Source: JANRLJ01 sp034437895 (GTDB lineage: Bacteria; Chloroflexota; Anaerolineae; Aggregatilineales; Phototrophicaceae). From it: a DNA stretch of 31,656 bases. The notes below the pieces were generated by a model that saw only the letters and a program-made list of their open reading frames with translations, was not told the origin of the DNA and did no database searches. Below are positions 1 to 7,795 of this stretch, piece by piece. Location of the stretch: NCBI GenBank assembly GCA_034437895.1, contig DAOTTO010000562.1, positions 1-31,656 on the forward strand, given 5' to 3'. Within the stretch, counting starts at the first letter, position 1, and each line of letters opens with the position of its first letter. The position numbers and the translations under genes are program-made.

Positions 1-999
1 GCCCTACCTGTGGCGGATTTTGTCATCCAAATGGAGATGGCCTCGCTACCACAAAATCCATCGGTTCAAGAACGCGAGGCGTTAGCACGCCGTATTCTGC
101 CGATTTTAGCGGCTTCGGAAAATAATCTTTATCAACACGACAATATCCAGAAATTGTCGATGCGGCTTCGTATTCCTGAACGCGATTTACTGGCTTGGGC
201 GCAGGAACAGGCTGCAAAGATTGTTCGTCCGGCACAATCCGCACAGCACGAAACTAAAGCCAGAAAATATGATGAAGCGGAACCGCCGCCCATTAATTAC
301 GAAATGATCGAGCCGCCGGATTTCGGAGACCCAGATTTCGTAGATACTGAAGAGGCTTATCCTGTTATTAAGCCCTTAAATCCGCTGCGTCCAATGGTGC
401 AAAATGCGGATGTCAGCTTAGAGGCGCACTGCTTGCGGCTGCTGCTGCAAAAACCGGAATTGTATTATCAGGTTAATCGGAAATTTCGGGAGTTAGCTGG
501 CGATCATGCCGGATTGCGGCAGGGGCCGTTATCGGATTTAGGGGTGGGTGATTTCAGCCGGGGCGATTATCGGGCGATTATGCAGATGCTGATTTTGGCG
601 CAGCAGCAGTCCGATATGGAAGCGATGGATTATCTACGCGAAAATCTTGATTCAGTCCTTTTGCAAGAGATCGATACGTTATTAGTCGCGGAAGTAAAGG
701 CCGTCCATGATAAAATAGGCCAGCGTTTCCAAAGTGATTTTTCCCTCGTGGTTTGGAAGAATTATGAACGGCGTACCTTGCCGTCTTTGAATCCCGGCTT
801 GGAAGTCGTTGATAAGGCGCTTCGTTTGCGCTTGGCGCGGCTGAAGCGTGACGTGGATGAATTCAGTTTTATGCAGCAGGATAGTCAGGATACCGACCCT
901 TCATCAGGGGTGCAACTGGGAATGCAAGTTGTGCTTTCGCGTCAGGCGAGGCATTTACTTGATACCGAATTAGCTCGTCAGTTTAAAAGTTTGACGTAA
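1..999 (+). CDS. dnaG: DNA primase DnaG, C-terminal part (5' end cut by window)
   Basis: The reading frame is open from base 1, so the gene enters from outside the window. What is visible is about 332 residues lying after the catalytic TOPRIM core: the linker helices (VADFVIQMEM, then the EREALARRILPILAA segment) that in DnaG follow the RNA polymerase domain, then an acidic Pro-rich linker, then a C-terminal helical domain starting near SLEAHCLRLLLQKPEL. That domain matches the DnaB helicase-binding domain of primases. DnaG makes RNA primers for lagging-strand synthesis. The stop at 997-999 lies only a few bases before rpoD, which reproduces the classical dnaG-rpoD pairing of the macromolecular synthesis operon and supports the call. 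The zinc finger and catalytic residues are outside the window and cannot be checked. No frameshift is seen. Confidence 0.88.
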   Translation, partial: ALPVADFVIQMEMASLPQNPSVQEREALARRILPILAASENNLYQHDNIQKLSMRLRIPERDLLAWAQEQAAKIVRPAQSAQHETKARKYDEAEPPPINYEMIEPPDFGDPDFVDTEEAYPVIKPLNPLRPMVQNADVSLEAHCLRLLLQKPELYYQVNRKFRELAGDHAGLRQGPLSDLGVGDFSRGDYRAIMQMLILAQQQSDMEAMDYLRENLDSVLLQEIDTLLVAEVKAVHDKIGQRFQSDFSLVVWKNYERRTLPSLNPGLEVVDKALRLRLARLKRDVDEFSFMQQDSQDTDPSSGVQLGMQVVLSRQARHLLDTELARQFKSLT

Positions 1000-1011
1000 G
1001 CAAGGATGCCG

Positions 1012-2658
1012 ATGACAAAAAAACGTGAACGCAAGCAGAAACCTGAAGCTACTGAAGAACCGGATGTGAGTGAAATGCCGGAAGATTTCGACATTGTAGA
1101 GGAAGAACTTGATGTCGAGTTAGATGATGATGCCGCGCTGGATAATTTGGTCGTTCAAGGGCGCAGCGCCGATGCTGAACGAATCGGCGATGATGAACCT
1201 GATGAAGATGATCTTGAAGAATTAGACGATGATGCCTTAGAGACGGCGCGTTTAGATGCTGCGTCGTTGGCGGATGATCCGGTACGCATGTACCTCAAAG
1301 AAATCGGGCAAGTGCCGCTGTTGGATACCAATCGTGAAATGTGGCTGAGTACCCAAATCGCGGCGGAACGTCTGTTGCAATCGCTAACCGACCAGCTTTC
1401 CCGTGCAGAACATGCCAAGGCTTCTGGGCTGCCGAATCCCGCCGAGATCGTCATGCTGATTTACGATTATATCTGCGCTAATTGGCTAAAAGTGCTGGAA
1501 ACGGCGGAAGCGTATAAAGTTCCCGCGCCGGATTTCCGCCAAATTATTGACGAAGTGCAGCAAGTTACGACGGCCTGGGATGTAGATGGCAAATCGTACA
1601 CCCGCCAATATCTACGCCAGTTTGATTGGGGGCGTGATGATGAATGGACGGAGATGGCACGCCGCCTTTTTGATGTGATGCAGGGCTTGTATGTGGTTCC
1701 ATTTGGGGAGAAGATCGAACTCCGCAAGTATTATCGTGAGCAAAAAGAACTTCCGCCGCGTGATCTCTTCCAACATTGGTTATTTTCCGATGAAGAGATG
1801 ATCGACGGCTTGCCGGACTTTTTTGACGAAATTGAGCATAAGTCTGGATTGGCAGCCGAGGCGCTCACCCGTGCCAATTTGCGTTTGGTCGTCAGCGTGG
1901 CGAAGCGCTATATGGGGCGTGGCATCAACTTCTTGGATTTAATTCAAGAGGGTAATATCGGCTTACTGCGAGCAGTCGCCAAGTTCGATCATACCAAAGG
2001 GTTCAAATTCAGCACCTATGCCACTTGGTGGATTCGTCAGGCCATCAGCCGAGCGATTGCAGATCAAGCTCGTACAATTCGTATCCCCGTCCACATGGTC
2101 GAGACGATTAACCGTCTGATGCGTGTGCAGCGGCAGTTGATTCAGCAGCTTGGCGCGGAACCGAGTGCGGAGCAAATCGCGTTGGAGATGGAGTTCCTAA
2201 CGAGTGAGGAGACCGAAGCAATCAAACTCCTGCGCCGTAATGGGGTGAATCTTGATCCCGGTTTACAGCGTAAACTGCGCCGCGCCGCGCAAAAAGTCCG
2301 TAAAATTATGCGAATCAGCCAAGAGCCGATGAGCCTAGAAATGCCGATTGGTCAGGAAGACAGCAGTCTACTTGGAGATTTTATCGAAGATGATAAAGTG
2401 TTGGGGCCGGTGGATGCCGCCAGTCGCCAATTGCTGAAAGAACAGATTCGTTCCGCGCTGGGTGTCCTCAGTGATCGAGAGCGCGAAGTGCTGGAAATGC
2501 GCTTTGGCTTGCAGGATGGGCAAGATCATACTCTGGAAGAGGTCGGGCGGCACTTCGGTGTAACGCGAGAGCGCATCCGCCAGATCGAAGCGAAGGCACT
2601 CCGCAAGCTGCGCCATCCAACCCGCAGCCGCCAACTGCGCGATTATTTAGAGATGTAA
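1012..2658 (+). CDS. rpoD: Primary RNA polymerase sigma factor (RpoD/SigA)
   Basis: This is a group 1 sigma-70 factor of 548 residues that directs RNA polymerase to housekeeping promoters. Residues 1-87 are very acidic (region 1.1-like). Region 1.2 begins at DDPVRMYLKEIG (about 89). A non-conserved stretch of about 160 residues follows. Region 2 runs from about 285, with DLIQEGNIGLLRA and the -10 recognition helix YATWWIRQAISRA. Region 3 and then region 4 follow, ending in the helix-turn-helix VTRERIRQIEAKALRKL, which reads the -35 element. Two ATGs are in frame at 1006 and 1012. AAGGA at 1002-1006 touches the first but lies five bases before the second, so I chose 1012. Region 3 carries an extra stretch of about 28 residues (2200-2292) compared with standard RpoD. 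The gene follows dnaG by about 12 bases and is probably cotranscribed with it. Confidence 0.96.
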   Translation: MTKKRERKQKPEATEEPDVSEMPEDFDIVEEELDVELDDDAALDNLVVQGRSADAERIGDDEPDEDDLEELDDDALETARLDAASLADDPVRMYLKEIGQVPLLDTNREMWLSTQIAAERLLQSLTDQLSRAEHAKASGLPNPAEIVMLIYDYICANWLKVLETAEAYKVPAPDFRQIIDEVQQVTTAWDVDGKSYTRQYLRQFDWGRDDEWTEMARRLFDVMQGLYVVPFGEKIELRKYYREQKELPPRDLFQHWLFSDEEMIDGLPDFFDEIEHKSGLAAEALTRANLRLVVSVAKRYMGRGINFLDLIQEGNIGLLRAVAKFDHTKGFKFSTYATWWIRQAISRAIADQARTIRIPVHMVETINRLMRVQRQLIQQLGAEPSAEQIALEMEFLTSEETEAIKLLRRNGVNLDPGLQRKLRRAAQKVRKIMRISQEPMSLEMPIGQEDSSLLGDFIEDDKVLGPVDAASRQLLKEQIRSALGVLSDREREVLEMRFGLQDGQDHTLEEVGRHFGVTRERIRQIEAKALRKLRHPTRSRQLRDYLEM

Positions 2659-2663
2659 GCGGC

Positions 2664-2691
2664 AGGAGGCTCATGAGACGACGAGCCTCTT
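2664..2691 (+). terminator. Terminator-like hairpin after rpoD
   Basis: Five bases after the rpoD stop, GAGGCTC (2666-2672) pairs with GAGCCTC (2683-2689). The stem extends outward by a G-T wobble and an A-T pair, around a 10-base loop. The sequence after it is T-rich but interrupted (a run of T near 2699-2705). It is probably a weak intrinsic terminator for dnaG-rpoD. The AGGAGG inside the stem looks like a ribosome binding site, but it serves no convincing reading frame. Confidence 0.55.
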
Positions 2692-2707
2692 ATCCTGATA
2701 TTTTTCA

Positions 2708-3682
2708 ATGGCTAAAGCGCCTGTTTACTGCCCCGTTTGTGGGCAGACCCTCACGCAGCGCGAGGAAGGCGGAAGACTCCGTCCGGCTTGCGATAACTGC
2801 GGCTATGTGCATTATGTCAATCCAGTGCCGGGCGTGGGACTGCTCATCGAAATGGATGGTGGCCTCGTCCTGATCCAGCGTGGAAATCCGCCGCACAAAG
2901 GGGAATGGACGCTGCCGAGTGGATTCGTGGAAGCGGATGAAAGCGCGGAAGAAGCCGCCTTACGTGAGGCCGAAGAAGAAACTGGCTTAAAAGTCCAAAT
3001 TATCGAACTTGCGGGGATTAACTCCTTTCCAGAAGGGCCGCCCGTCAGCGGCATTATGATTTTTTTCCGCTTGCGGCCAGTCGGCGGTGAACTTCAAGCA
3101 GGTGATGATGCCAGTGCCGCGAAAGTCTTTCAGCCGGACGAAATCCCTCTTTTACCGTTCCGTACCCATCGTGAGATCGTCGCGGAATGGCTCGGTAAAT
3201 ATCACAGCGGCATCCTGAACCCTGCCAACCAGCCAGAACAACGCACCGAATTTTTTATCCGTCCCGCTGAATCGAGCGATATTGATGAGGTGATTGCACT
3301 TTTGGCGATGATTCCTGCTAATCGCAATTTAACTTCCGATCAATGGCGCGATGTCGGGCTGCGCCTGCGTGAATCGTCAGGTGTAGAAGTTTTCGTCGCG
3401 CAGACGTTTCAGTCGCCGCCGCTTATCATCGGGTGTATCGCGCTTTCCATCGTGCGGACGCTGACAGAAGGGCGTGGTTTCATCAATGATATGGCTGTGC
3501 TGCCAAGCTATCAACGGCGCGGTGTGGGCGCAGAATTGCTTGAGTCCGTGATGCGCCGAGCGAATCAAATTCAACTTTCGTCGCTTATGGTCAATACAGA
3601 TCGCGCCAATGACCGTGTGCGTGCCTTTTATGCCGCCTCTGGTTTCGCAGAAAATACCTTTATGCTGCTAAAAATTCGATAA
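2708..3682 (+). CDS. Zinc ribbon-Nudix hydrolase fused to a GNAT acetyltransferase
   Basis: Residues 1-35 form a zinc ribbon with Cys 8, 11, 28 and 31, as in NADH pyrophosphatase-type Nudix proteins. Residues 40-165 are a Nudix domain with a perfect Nudix box (G72, E78, R86, E87, E90, E91, G93), which should hydrolyse a nucleoside diphosphate linked to another group in a metal-dependent way. Residues about 181-324 are a GNAT N-acetyltransferase domain with the acetyl-CoA loop Q-R-R-G-V-G-A (269-275) and the typical AFYAASGF ending. The substrate of neither half can be read from the sequence. An in-frame TGA at 2696-2698 forces the start to be ATG 2708 or later. No Shine-Dalgarno sequence precedes it, so initiation may be leaderless or weak. 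The gene follows the rpoD terminator-like hairpin directly. Confidence 0.88.
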   Translation: MAKAPVYCPVCGQTLTQREEGGRLRPACDNCGYVHYVNPVPGVGLLIEMDGGLVLIQRGNPPHKGEWTLPSGFVEADESAEEAALREAEEETGLKVQIIELAGINSFPEGPPVSGIMIFFRLRPVGGELQAGDDASAAKVFQPDEIPLLPFRTHREIVAEWLGKYHSGILNPANQPEQRTEFFIRPAESSDIDEVIALLAMIPANRNLTSDQWRDVGLRLRESSGVEVFVAQTFQSPPLIIGCIALSIVRTLTEGRGFINDMAVLPSYQRRGVGAELLESVMRRANQIQLSSLMVNTDRANDRVRAFYAASGFAENTFMLLKIR

Positions 3683-3747
3683 GTTTTCTTTTGAGCAAAA
3701 TTGAGTAGACTTATCGTAATATAACTAATGTTGTTTGAGGATTTTCT

Positions 3748-4866
3748 ATGAGTGTACAGCTCTCTCCATTACCTTGGGTCAATGGATATACCCACCGCGC
3801 AGAAGGCATCGTACCGAACACTTATACGGCCGATTATAGCCTGCGTCATCTCATACAAAATGGGTTGATTAATGCCAATGAAGGTCAGGCTATGCTGCAA
3901 GCGGCAGGTTTGGAAGACTTCGTCTGGCAGGTAACATGGCCGGAAGATTTTGAAACACCAGACGATATGCTGCAAGATCGCTTCTTGAACGTTCAAGGCT
4001 ACGCGATTTTTGTGCATGGCTGGACGGGTAATCATCTCATCTGGGAGGAGCTGCCGGGGTTAGTCGTAACGGCAAATCGGCGCTTGGTTGCACTTTCAAT
4101 TGACCATAATGGTTTTGGGAAGTCTATTTTTACGGATGCAACCCCGGAATTGGATACATGTAATCCACCGGCTGCCATGAATACGCTACAGCGTTGGATC
4201 GATTTGCTCAAAATCCGCCGTCAACCGGGATCGCCGGCTCCCAAAGTTGTCAATTTTGTAGGACACAGTATGGGTGGTGCGACCTTATTTTACTTGAACC
4301 CGATTCAATGGCGCTTTGGGGAAGTAACCCGCACCGCGCTTTCACCCGCTTTACTGCTCGAAGCTGAACTCAATCGTGCATTTTTTACGGCATTAGGCTT
4401 CGGCATCGGCATTTTGCAGCGCATCCCGATTTTGGAATTTGTCGAGCGCTTTATCAAGCCTTCAATGGTCAATTCACTCTGCGCGGGGGCGAGTAACAGT
4501 GTCAAAGATATTCACACCCAGCAGTATGACGAAACACCACGCGGCATTACTGGCGCAACATTTCTGGCGATGGGGCGGCTGCATAATTTTGAAATTGCCC
4601 GCACATGGGATTTATTTCGTGTGATGTTGGGGCATCGGGATCGCCTCGTTGGGTTAACAGAAATGATGGATTTACTGAGTAAGATGGAATTCCCAGCCGG
4701 AAATGTGCGTGTTGTATCTGGCTCACATTATATGTTTAGCGTGGGTACTGAAGATCCCCATAATGCCTTCCAACATGCCCAAAACCGCGAATTAGTAGTA
4801 CAAGATATTCTCGATCTGCACAATCGAGCGTATGATATGCAGCGTACCGGTCAGCGCTTTGGATAA
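3748..4866 (+). CDS. Alpha/beta hydrolase
   Basis: This 372-residue protein has the alpha/beta hydrolase fold signature. An oxyanion-hole strand (YAIFVHGW, His90-Gly91) precedes the nucleophile elbow GHSMGG with Ser174. A late histidine in GSHYMF (His327) is the likely catalytic base. An acid residue must lie between them, but I cannot assign it with certainty. There is no signal peptide, so it should be cytoplasmic. The first 80 residues before the fold are not recognised. The substrate is unknown; esterase, lipase or a related hydrolase are all possible. The start is ATG 3748 with TTGAGG (3735-3740) before it. The 65-base upstream gap is AT-rich with TATAAC-like -10 candidates (3717-3725) but no matching -35, so I do not call a promoter. 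No terminator hairpin is visible after it. Confidence 0.8.
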   Translation: MSVQLSPLPWVNGYTHRAEGIVPNTYTADYSLRHLIQNGLINANEGQAMLQAAGLEDFVWQVTWPEDFETPDDMLQDRFLNVQGYAIFVHGWTGNHLIWEELPGLVVTANRRLVALSIDHNGFGKSIFTDATPELDTCNPPAAMNTLQRWIDLLKIRRQPGSPAPKVVNFVGHSMGGATLFYLNPIQWRFGEVTRTALSPALLLEAELNRAFFTALGFGIGILQRIPILEFVERFIKPSMVNSLCAGASNSVKDIHTQQYDETPRGITGATFLAMGRLHNFEIARTWDLFRVMLGHRDRLVGLTEMMDLLSKMEFPAGNVRVVSGSHYMFSVGTEDPHNAFQHAQNRELVVQDILDLHNRAYDMQRTGQRFG

Positions 4867-4997
4867 GCCTGACTGTAAAAGTCCGAGATTGGCACGAAAA
4901 AGGTTAGGAATCGCTTTACGTCCAGCGCAAGATACGTTACCTTTATAGGCGTGATAGGGTTGTCATAAATCACATCCTAAGTTAACTAAGGTTTCAT

Positions 4998-5026
4998 TTG
5001 ACAACCAACTAGGGCTATGTTAACCT
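4998..5026 (+). promoter_or_regulatory. Predicted sigma-70 promoter of the nuoA-I unit
   Basis: A perfect -35 TTGACA (4998-5003) is followed by a 17-base spacer and TAACCT (5021-5026). The -10 keeps only T1, A2 and T6 but is preceded by TGT, which gives an extended -10. Transcription would start near 5033, about 45 bases before the nuoA ATG. The 212-base gap upstream (4867-5078) holds no gene. It also contains two GTTAAC sites (4981-4986 and 5019-5024), the second overlapping this -10. Confidence 0.6.
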
Positions 5027-5036
5027 TTGTTTAGTC

Positions 5037-5058
5037 GATTGTTCTTTTTTGAACAATC
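5037..5058. promoter_or_regulatory. Perfect inverted repeat, possible operator or 5' UTR hairpin of nuoA
   Basis: GATTGTTC (5037-5044) and GAACAATC (5051-5058) are perfect inverted repeats around six T residues. The site sits about 4 to 25 bases downstream of the predicted transcription start and ends nine bases before the GAGG of the nuoA ribosome binding site. Because the T run is in the loop and not behind the stem, it is not an intrinsic terminator. It could bind a dimeric regulator or form a leader hairpin. Confidence 0.55.
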
Positions 5059-5078
5059 TATCAATTGAGGCGTAATCC

Positions 5079-5438
5079 ATGACACTACAAGCATTTGCTC
5101 CGGCAGGGGCATTAATCGTCTTTGCGATTTTACTCACATTTATTATTTTGAATATCTCGCGGGTTTTTGGTCCTTTTAGACCGACGACCCGCAAAACCGC
5201 GCCTTATGAAAGCGGGATGAAGCCGATTGGCCCGGCGGTGCGCCGCTTCCCGGTGAAGTTCTATCTCATCGCGGTGCTGTTTATCTTATTTGATATTGAA
5301 GTGATTTTCTTTATGTCCTGGGCAGTCGTCTTCCGCCAATTGGGCTTTTATGGCTTGGCGGTGATGGGGCTGTTCTTTTTCATTTTGACCGTTGGCTTAA
5401 TCTATGAGTGGAAAAAGGGTGCGCTGGAATGGGAGTAA
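5079..5438 (+). CDS. nuoA: NADH-quinone oxidoreductase subunit A
   Basis: NuoA (ND3 homologue) is a small membrane subunit next to the quinone chamber of complex I. The 119 residues show three hydrophobic segments (about 8-28, 65-84 and 90-109). They also carry the family signature: a YESGMKPIG loop after the first helix (the mobile loop of ND3, though the Cys used as active/deactive marker in mammals is Ser here), then FPVKFYLIAVLFILFDIEVIFF with the conserved D-x-E in helix 2. Length is normal. The start is ATG 5079 with GAGG at 5067-5070. It is the first gene of the cluster and overlaps nuoB by 10 bases. Confidence 0.96.
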   Translation: MTLQAFAPAGALIVFAILLTFIILNISRVFGPFRPTTRKTAPYESGMKPIGPAVRRFPVKFYLIAVLFILFDIEVIFFMSWAVVFRQLGFYGLAVMGLFFFILTVGLIYEWKKGALEWE

Positions 5439-5911
5439 CACAAAAACTCGGCAATTTGGGTGTCGTCACGACAACGCTGGAAACCGCAATCAATTGGTCA
5501 CGTACGGGCGCGACATGGCCCTTACTTTTTGGTTTGGCCTGCTGCGCGATTGAATATATGAGTACGCAGGGCGGCACCTATGATCTGTCGCGCTTCGGCA
5601 TGGAACTCAACCGCGCCAGCCCGCGCCAAGCTGATCTCATCATCGTTGCAGGGCGTGTGACTCGCAAGATGGCTCCCGTGCTGCGTCAGCTTTACGATCA
5701 GATGGCAGACCCCAAGTATGTGATTGCGATGGGCGATTGTTCCTCTTGCGGCGGCGTGTATAACAATTACGCGGTGGTGCAAGGCGTGGACGAAATTATG
5801 CCGGTGGATGTGTATGTCGCGGGGTGTCCTCCTCGTCCAGAACAATTGATGCACGGCATCTTGACGCTGCATGAAAAAATTCGTGGACAGCGTATTGTGG
5901 ATTGGGCATAA
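5429..5911 (+). CDS. nuoB: NADH-quinone oxidoreductase subunit B
   Basis: NuoB (PSST homologue) holds cluster N2, the [4Fe-4S] centre that passes electrons to quinone. It is 160 residues long. The four ligands are visible: the tandem pair Cys38-Cys39 in GLACCAIEYMS, Cys104 in GDCSSCGG, and Cys133 in AGCPPRPE. The frame is open upstream to a GTG at 5408, but ATG 5429 matches family N-termini and has AAAGGG (5414-5419) nine bases before it, so I chose it. The start overlaps the end of nuoA, which suggests translational coupling. Confidence 0.97.
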   Translation: MGVTQKLGNLGVVTTTLETAINWSRTGATWPLLFGLACCAIEYMSTQGGTYDLSRFGMELNRASPRQADLIIVAGRVTRKMAPVLRQLYDQMADPKYVIAMGDCSSCGGVYNNYAVVQGVDEIMPVDVYVAGCPPRPEQLMHGILTLHEKIRGQRIVDWA

Positions 5912-5914
5912 GTG

Positions 5915-6463
5915 ATGAATATTCCAAATGCACTTGATCCAGTTGTTTCTACAAAAACCGCATTCGGGGAGGGCATTCAAGATGTCATCCTGTTTCGCGG
6001 CGAAACAACACTTGTGGTTGCCCCTTTTAATGTAGCAAAAGTTGCTCGCTACCTGCGCGATACGAATGGCTTGATCTACAATTTTCTTTCTGACATTAGC
6101 GCAGTTGATTATTGGGAACCTACTGGCGGAATTTCTGGTCGTCCGGCACGTTTTGGCGTGTCGTATCACTTCTATTCAATGCTTTATAACCGCCGTTTGC
6201 GCCTGAAGGCATTTGTTGATGAAGATGAGCCGGTTGTGCCGACTCTGACGACAATTTGGCCTGCTGCGAACTGGCTGGAACGCGAAATCGCCGACATGAT
6301 GGGCATCAAATTTGAAGGCCATCCCGATCCGCGCCGCCTGCTGATGCCGGACGACTGGAACGGGCATCCCCATCGCCGCGATTATCCGCTGGGCTACGAG
6401 ACGATTCAATTCTCGTTTAATGCGGAAGAAATCCTAAAACATAAACCCTTTGCCAGAGAGTAA
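5915..6463 (+). CDS. nuoC: NADH-quinone oxidoreductase subunit C
   Basis: NuoC (30-kDa subunit homologue) is a structural protein of the peripheral arm that pairs with NuoD. The 182 residues contain the family signature in the second half: NWLEREIADMMGIKFEGHPD, then RRLLMPDDW and HPHRRDYPLG. It is a separate gene here, not fused to nuoD as in Escherichia coli. A GTG at 5912 directly precedes ATG 5915 and is also in frame. No good ribosome binding site is seen, so coupling to nuoB, whose stop is three bases upstream, is likely. Confidence 0.96.
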   Translation: MNIPNALDPVVSTKTAFGEGIQDVILFRGETTLVVAPFNVAKVARYLRDTNGLIYNFLSDISAVDYWEPTGGISGRPARFGVSYHFYSMLYNRRLRLKAFVDEDEPVVPTLTTIWPAANWLEREIADMMGIKFEGHPDPRRLLMPDDWNGHPHRRDYPLGYETIQFSFNAEEILKHKPFARE

Positions 6464-6478
6464 TTAGGGAAAATAGTT

Positions 6479-7729
6479 ATGGTATCCACAGCACTCACCC
6501 AAGAACAACAATGGCAGGGCAGCCTGGAAGAATTGCGCGGTTTAGTTTCTGAACGGGCGATGACGGGCGAGACGATGATGCTCAACATGGGACCGCATCA
6601 TCCCAGTACACATGGTGTTTTGCGCCTGCTGCTAGAACTTGATGGCGAAGAAGTCGTCACCTGTTTGCCCGATATTGGCTTTCTGCACACAGGCATCGAA
6701 AAGAACATCGAATCCAAAAATTACGAAAAAGCGGTTACGCTCACGGATCGGATGGATTATCTTTCTCCGATGTCCAATAACATGGCTTACTGCATGGCAG
6801 TGGAAAAATTGGTCGAATTAGATGTGCCTGAACGCGCACAAGCCATCCGCGTGATCGTCTTGGAACTTTCGCGTATTGCCAGCCACCTCGTTTGGTTGGG
6901 TACCCATGCCATCGACATGGGCGCAATGAGTGTATTCCTTTACTGCTTCCGTGAGCGCGAAAAAATTCTGGATATGTTCGAGATGCTCTCCGGGCAGCGC
7001 ATGATGGGGTCTTATTTGCGCCCCGGCGGTGTCTGGCGTGATCTGCGGCCTGAATTCTTGCCTGCGTTGGAAAGTTTCCTCGCCATTTTCCCGGCAAAAA
7101 TTGATGATTACGAAAAACTGCTGACGCATAATCCGTTGTGGGAAGATCGCACACAGGGCGTTGGCATTATTGAACCCGATGTCGCACTGGCATGGGGTGT
7201 CAGCGGCGCGAGTCTGCGCGGCAGCGGCGTAAACTGGGATATTCGTAAGGCAATGCCCTACAGTGGGTATGAGCAGTATGAGTTTAATGTGCCGCTTGGC
7301 GAGCATGGCGATGTGTATGATCGCTTCCTCGTGCGTATTCATGAACTGCGCGAAAGCAGCAAGATCATCCGCCAAGCGATTGATCGCCTGCCAGGTGGTT
7401 TGTTCCGTTCCAACAATCGCAAATTTGTGCCGCCGCCCCGTGCTGAATTGGGGCAAAGCATGGAAGCCGTCATCCATCACTTCAAATTATGGACAGAGGG
7501 CTTTTCCGCACCCGATGGCGAAGTGTACGTGAGCATCGAAAGCCCGCGTGGCGAAATTGGCTGCTATTTACACGGCACAGGCGGCAACAAACCGCGCCGT
7601 GTTCACTTTAAAACGCCCTCCTTTATGCACATCGCCGCTATTCCGGTGATGACACAAAATCACATGATCGCCGATTTAGTGGCGATTATCGGCAGCGTTG
7701 ATATTGTGCTAGGCGATTGTGACCGTTAA
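6479..7729 (+). CDS. nuoD: NADH-quinone oxidoreductase subunit D
   Basis: NuoD (49-kDa subunit homologue) forms the quinone-binding site with NuoB. The 416 residues include MGPHHPSTHG (37-46), GFLHTGIEKNIE, and RMDYLSPMSNNMAY. His45 and Tyr94 line up with the quinone-headgroup residues of the Thermus subunit (His38 and Tyr87), with a constant offset of seven, so the site looks intact. The C-terminus VDIVLGDCDR is a small variation on the usual ending. The start ATG 6479 is preceded by AGGG. No inserts or truncation are seen. Confidence 0.97.
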   Translation: MVSTALTQEQQWQGSLEELRGLVSERAMTGETMMLNMGPHHPSTHGVLRLLLELDGEEVVTCLPDIGFLHTGIEKNIESKNYEKAVTLTDRMDYLSPMSNNMAYCMAVEKLVELDVPERAQAIRVIVLELSRIASHLVWLGTHAIDMGAMSVFLYCFREREKILDMFEMLSGQRMMGSYLRPGGVWRDLRPEFLPALESFLAIFPAKIDDYEKLLTHNPLWEDRTQGVGIIEPDVALAWGVSGASLRGSGVNWDIRKAMPYSGYEQYEFNVPLGEHGDVYDRFLVRIHELRESSKIIRQAIDRLPGGLFRSNNRKFVPPPRAELGQSMEAVIHHFKLWTEGFSAPDGEVYVSIESPRGEIGCYLHGTGGNKPRRVHFKTPSFMHIAAIPVMTQNHMIADLVAIIGSVDIVLGDCDR

Positions 7730-7751
7730 ACTTGAGCGAATTTTGTCGTAG

Positions 7752-7771
7752 GGGCGCACCATGATGCGCCC
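7752..7771. repeat. GGGCGCA/TGCGCCC palindrome between nuoD and nuoE
   Basis: GGGCGCA (7752-7758) and TGCGCCC (7765-7771) form a perfect 7-bp stem with a 6-base loop. GTA precedes the left arm (7748-7750) and TT follows the right arm. The core resembles the palindromes at 14715-14738 and 15282-15311, so these may be copies of one dispersed short palindromic element. It could also attenuate or stabilise the transcript. Confidence 0.6.
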
Positions 7772-7795
7772 TTGTGCGTGACACAGGAAGTTAAC

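Noticed and set aside
2673..2873. 66-residue frame starting at ATG 2673 with AGGAGG just upstream
   Set aside because: It overlaps the clear Nudix-GNAT gene in another frame, the AGGAGG is only three bases from the ATG and lies in a terminator-like stem, and the product resembles nothing.
4889..4904. TTGGCACG resembling a sigma-54 -24 element
   Set aside because: The required TTGC -12 element is missing at the right spacing (GGTT/AGG instead).
5037..5058. Intrinsic terminator upstream of nuoA
   Set aside because: The T run is in the loop and no T tract follows the stem, while a gene with its ribosome binding site follows directly.
5522..6169. 215-residue minus-strand frame opposite nuoB and nuoC
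   Set aside because: It is antisense to two certain genes and its Cys/His/Arg-rich product is the mirror of their codons.
6818..7480. 220-residue minus-strand frame opposite nuoD
   Set aside because: Shadow of a well-conserved gene, with no ribosome binding site or recognisable domain.
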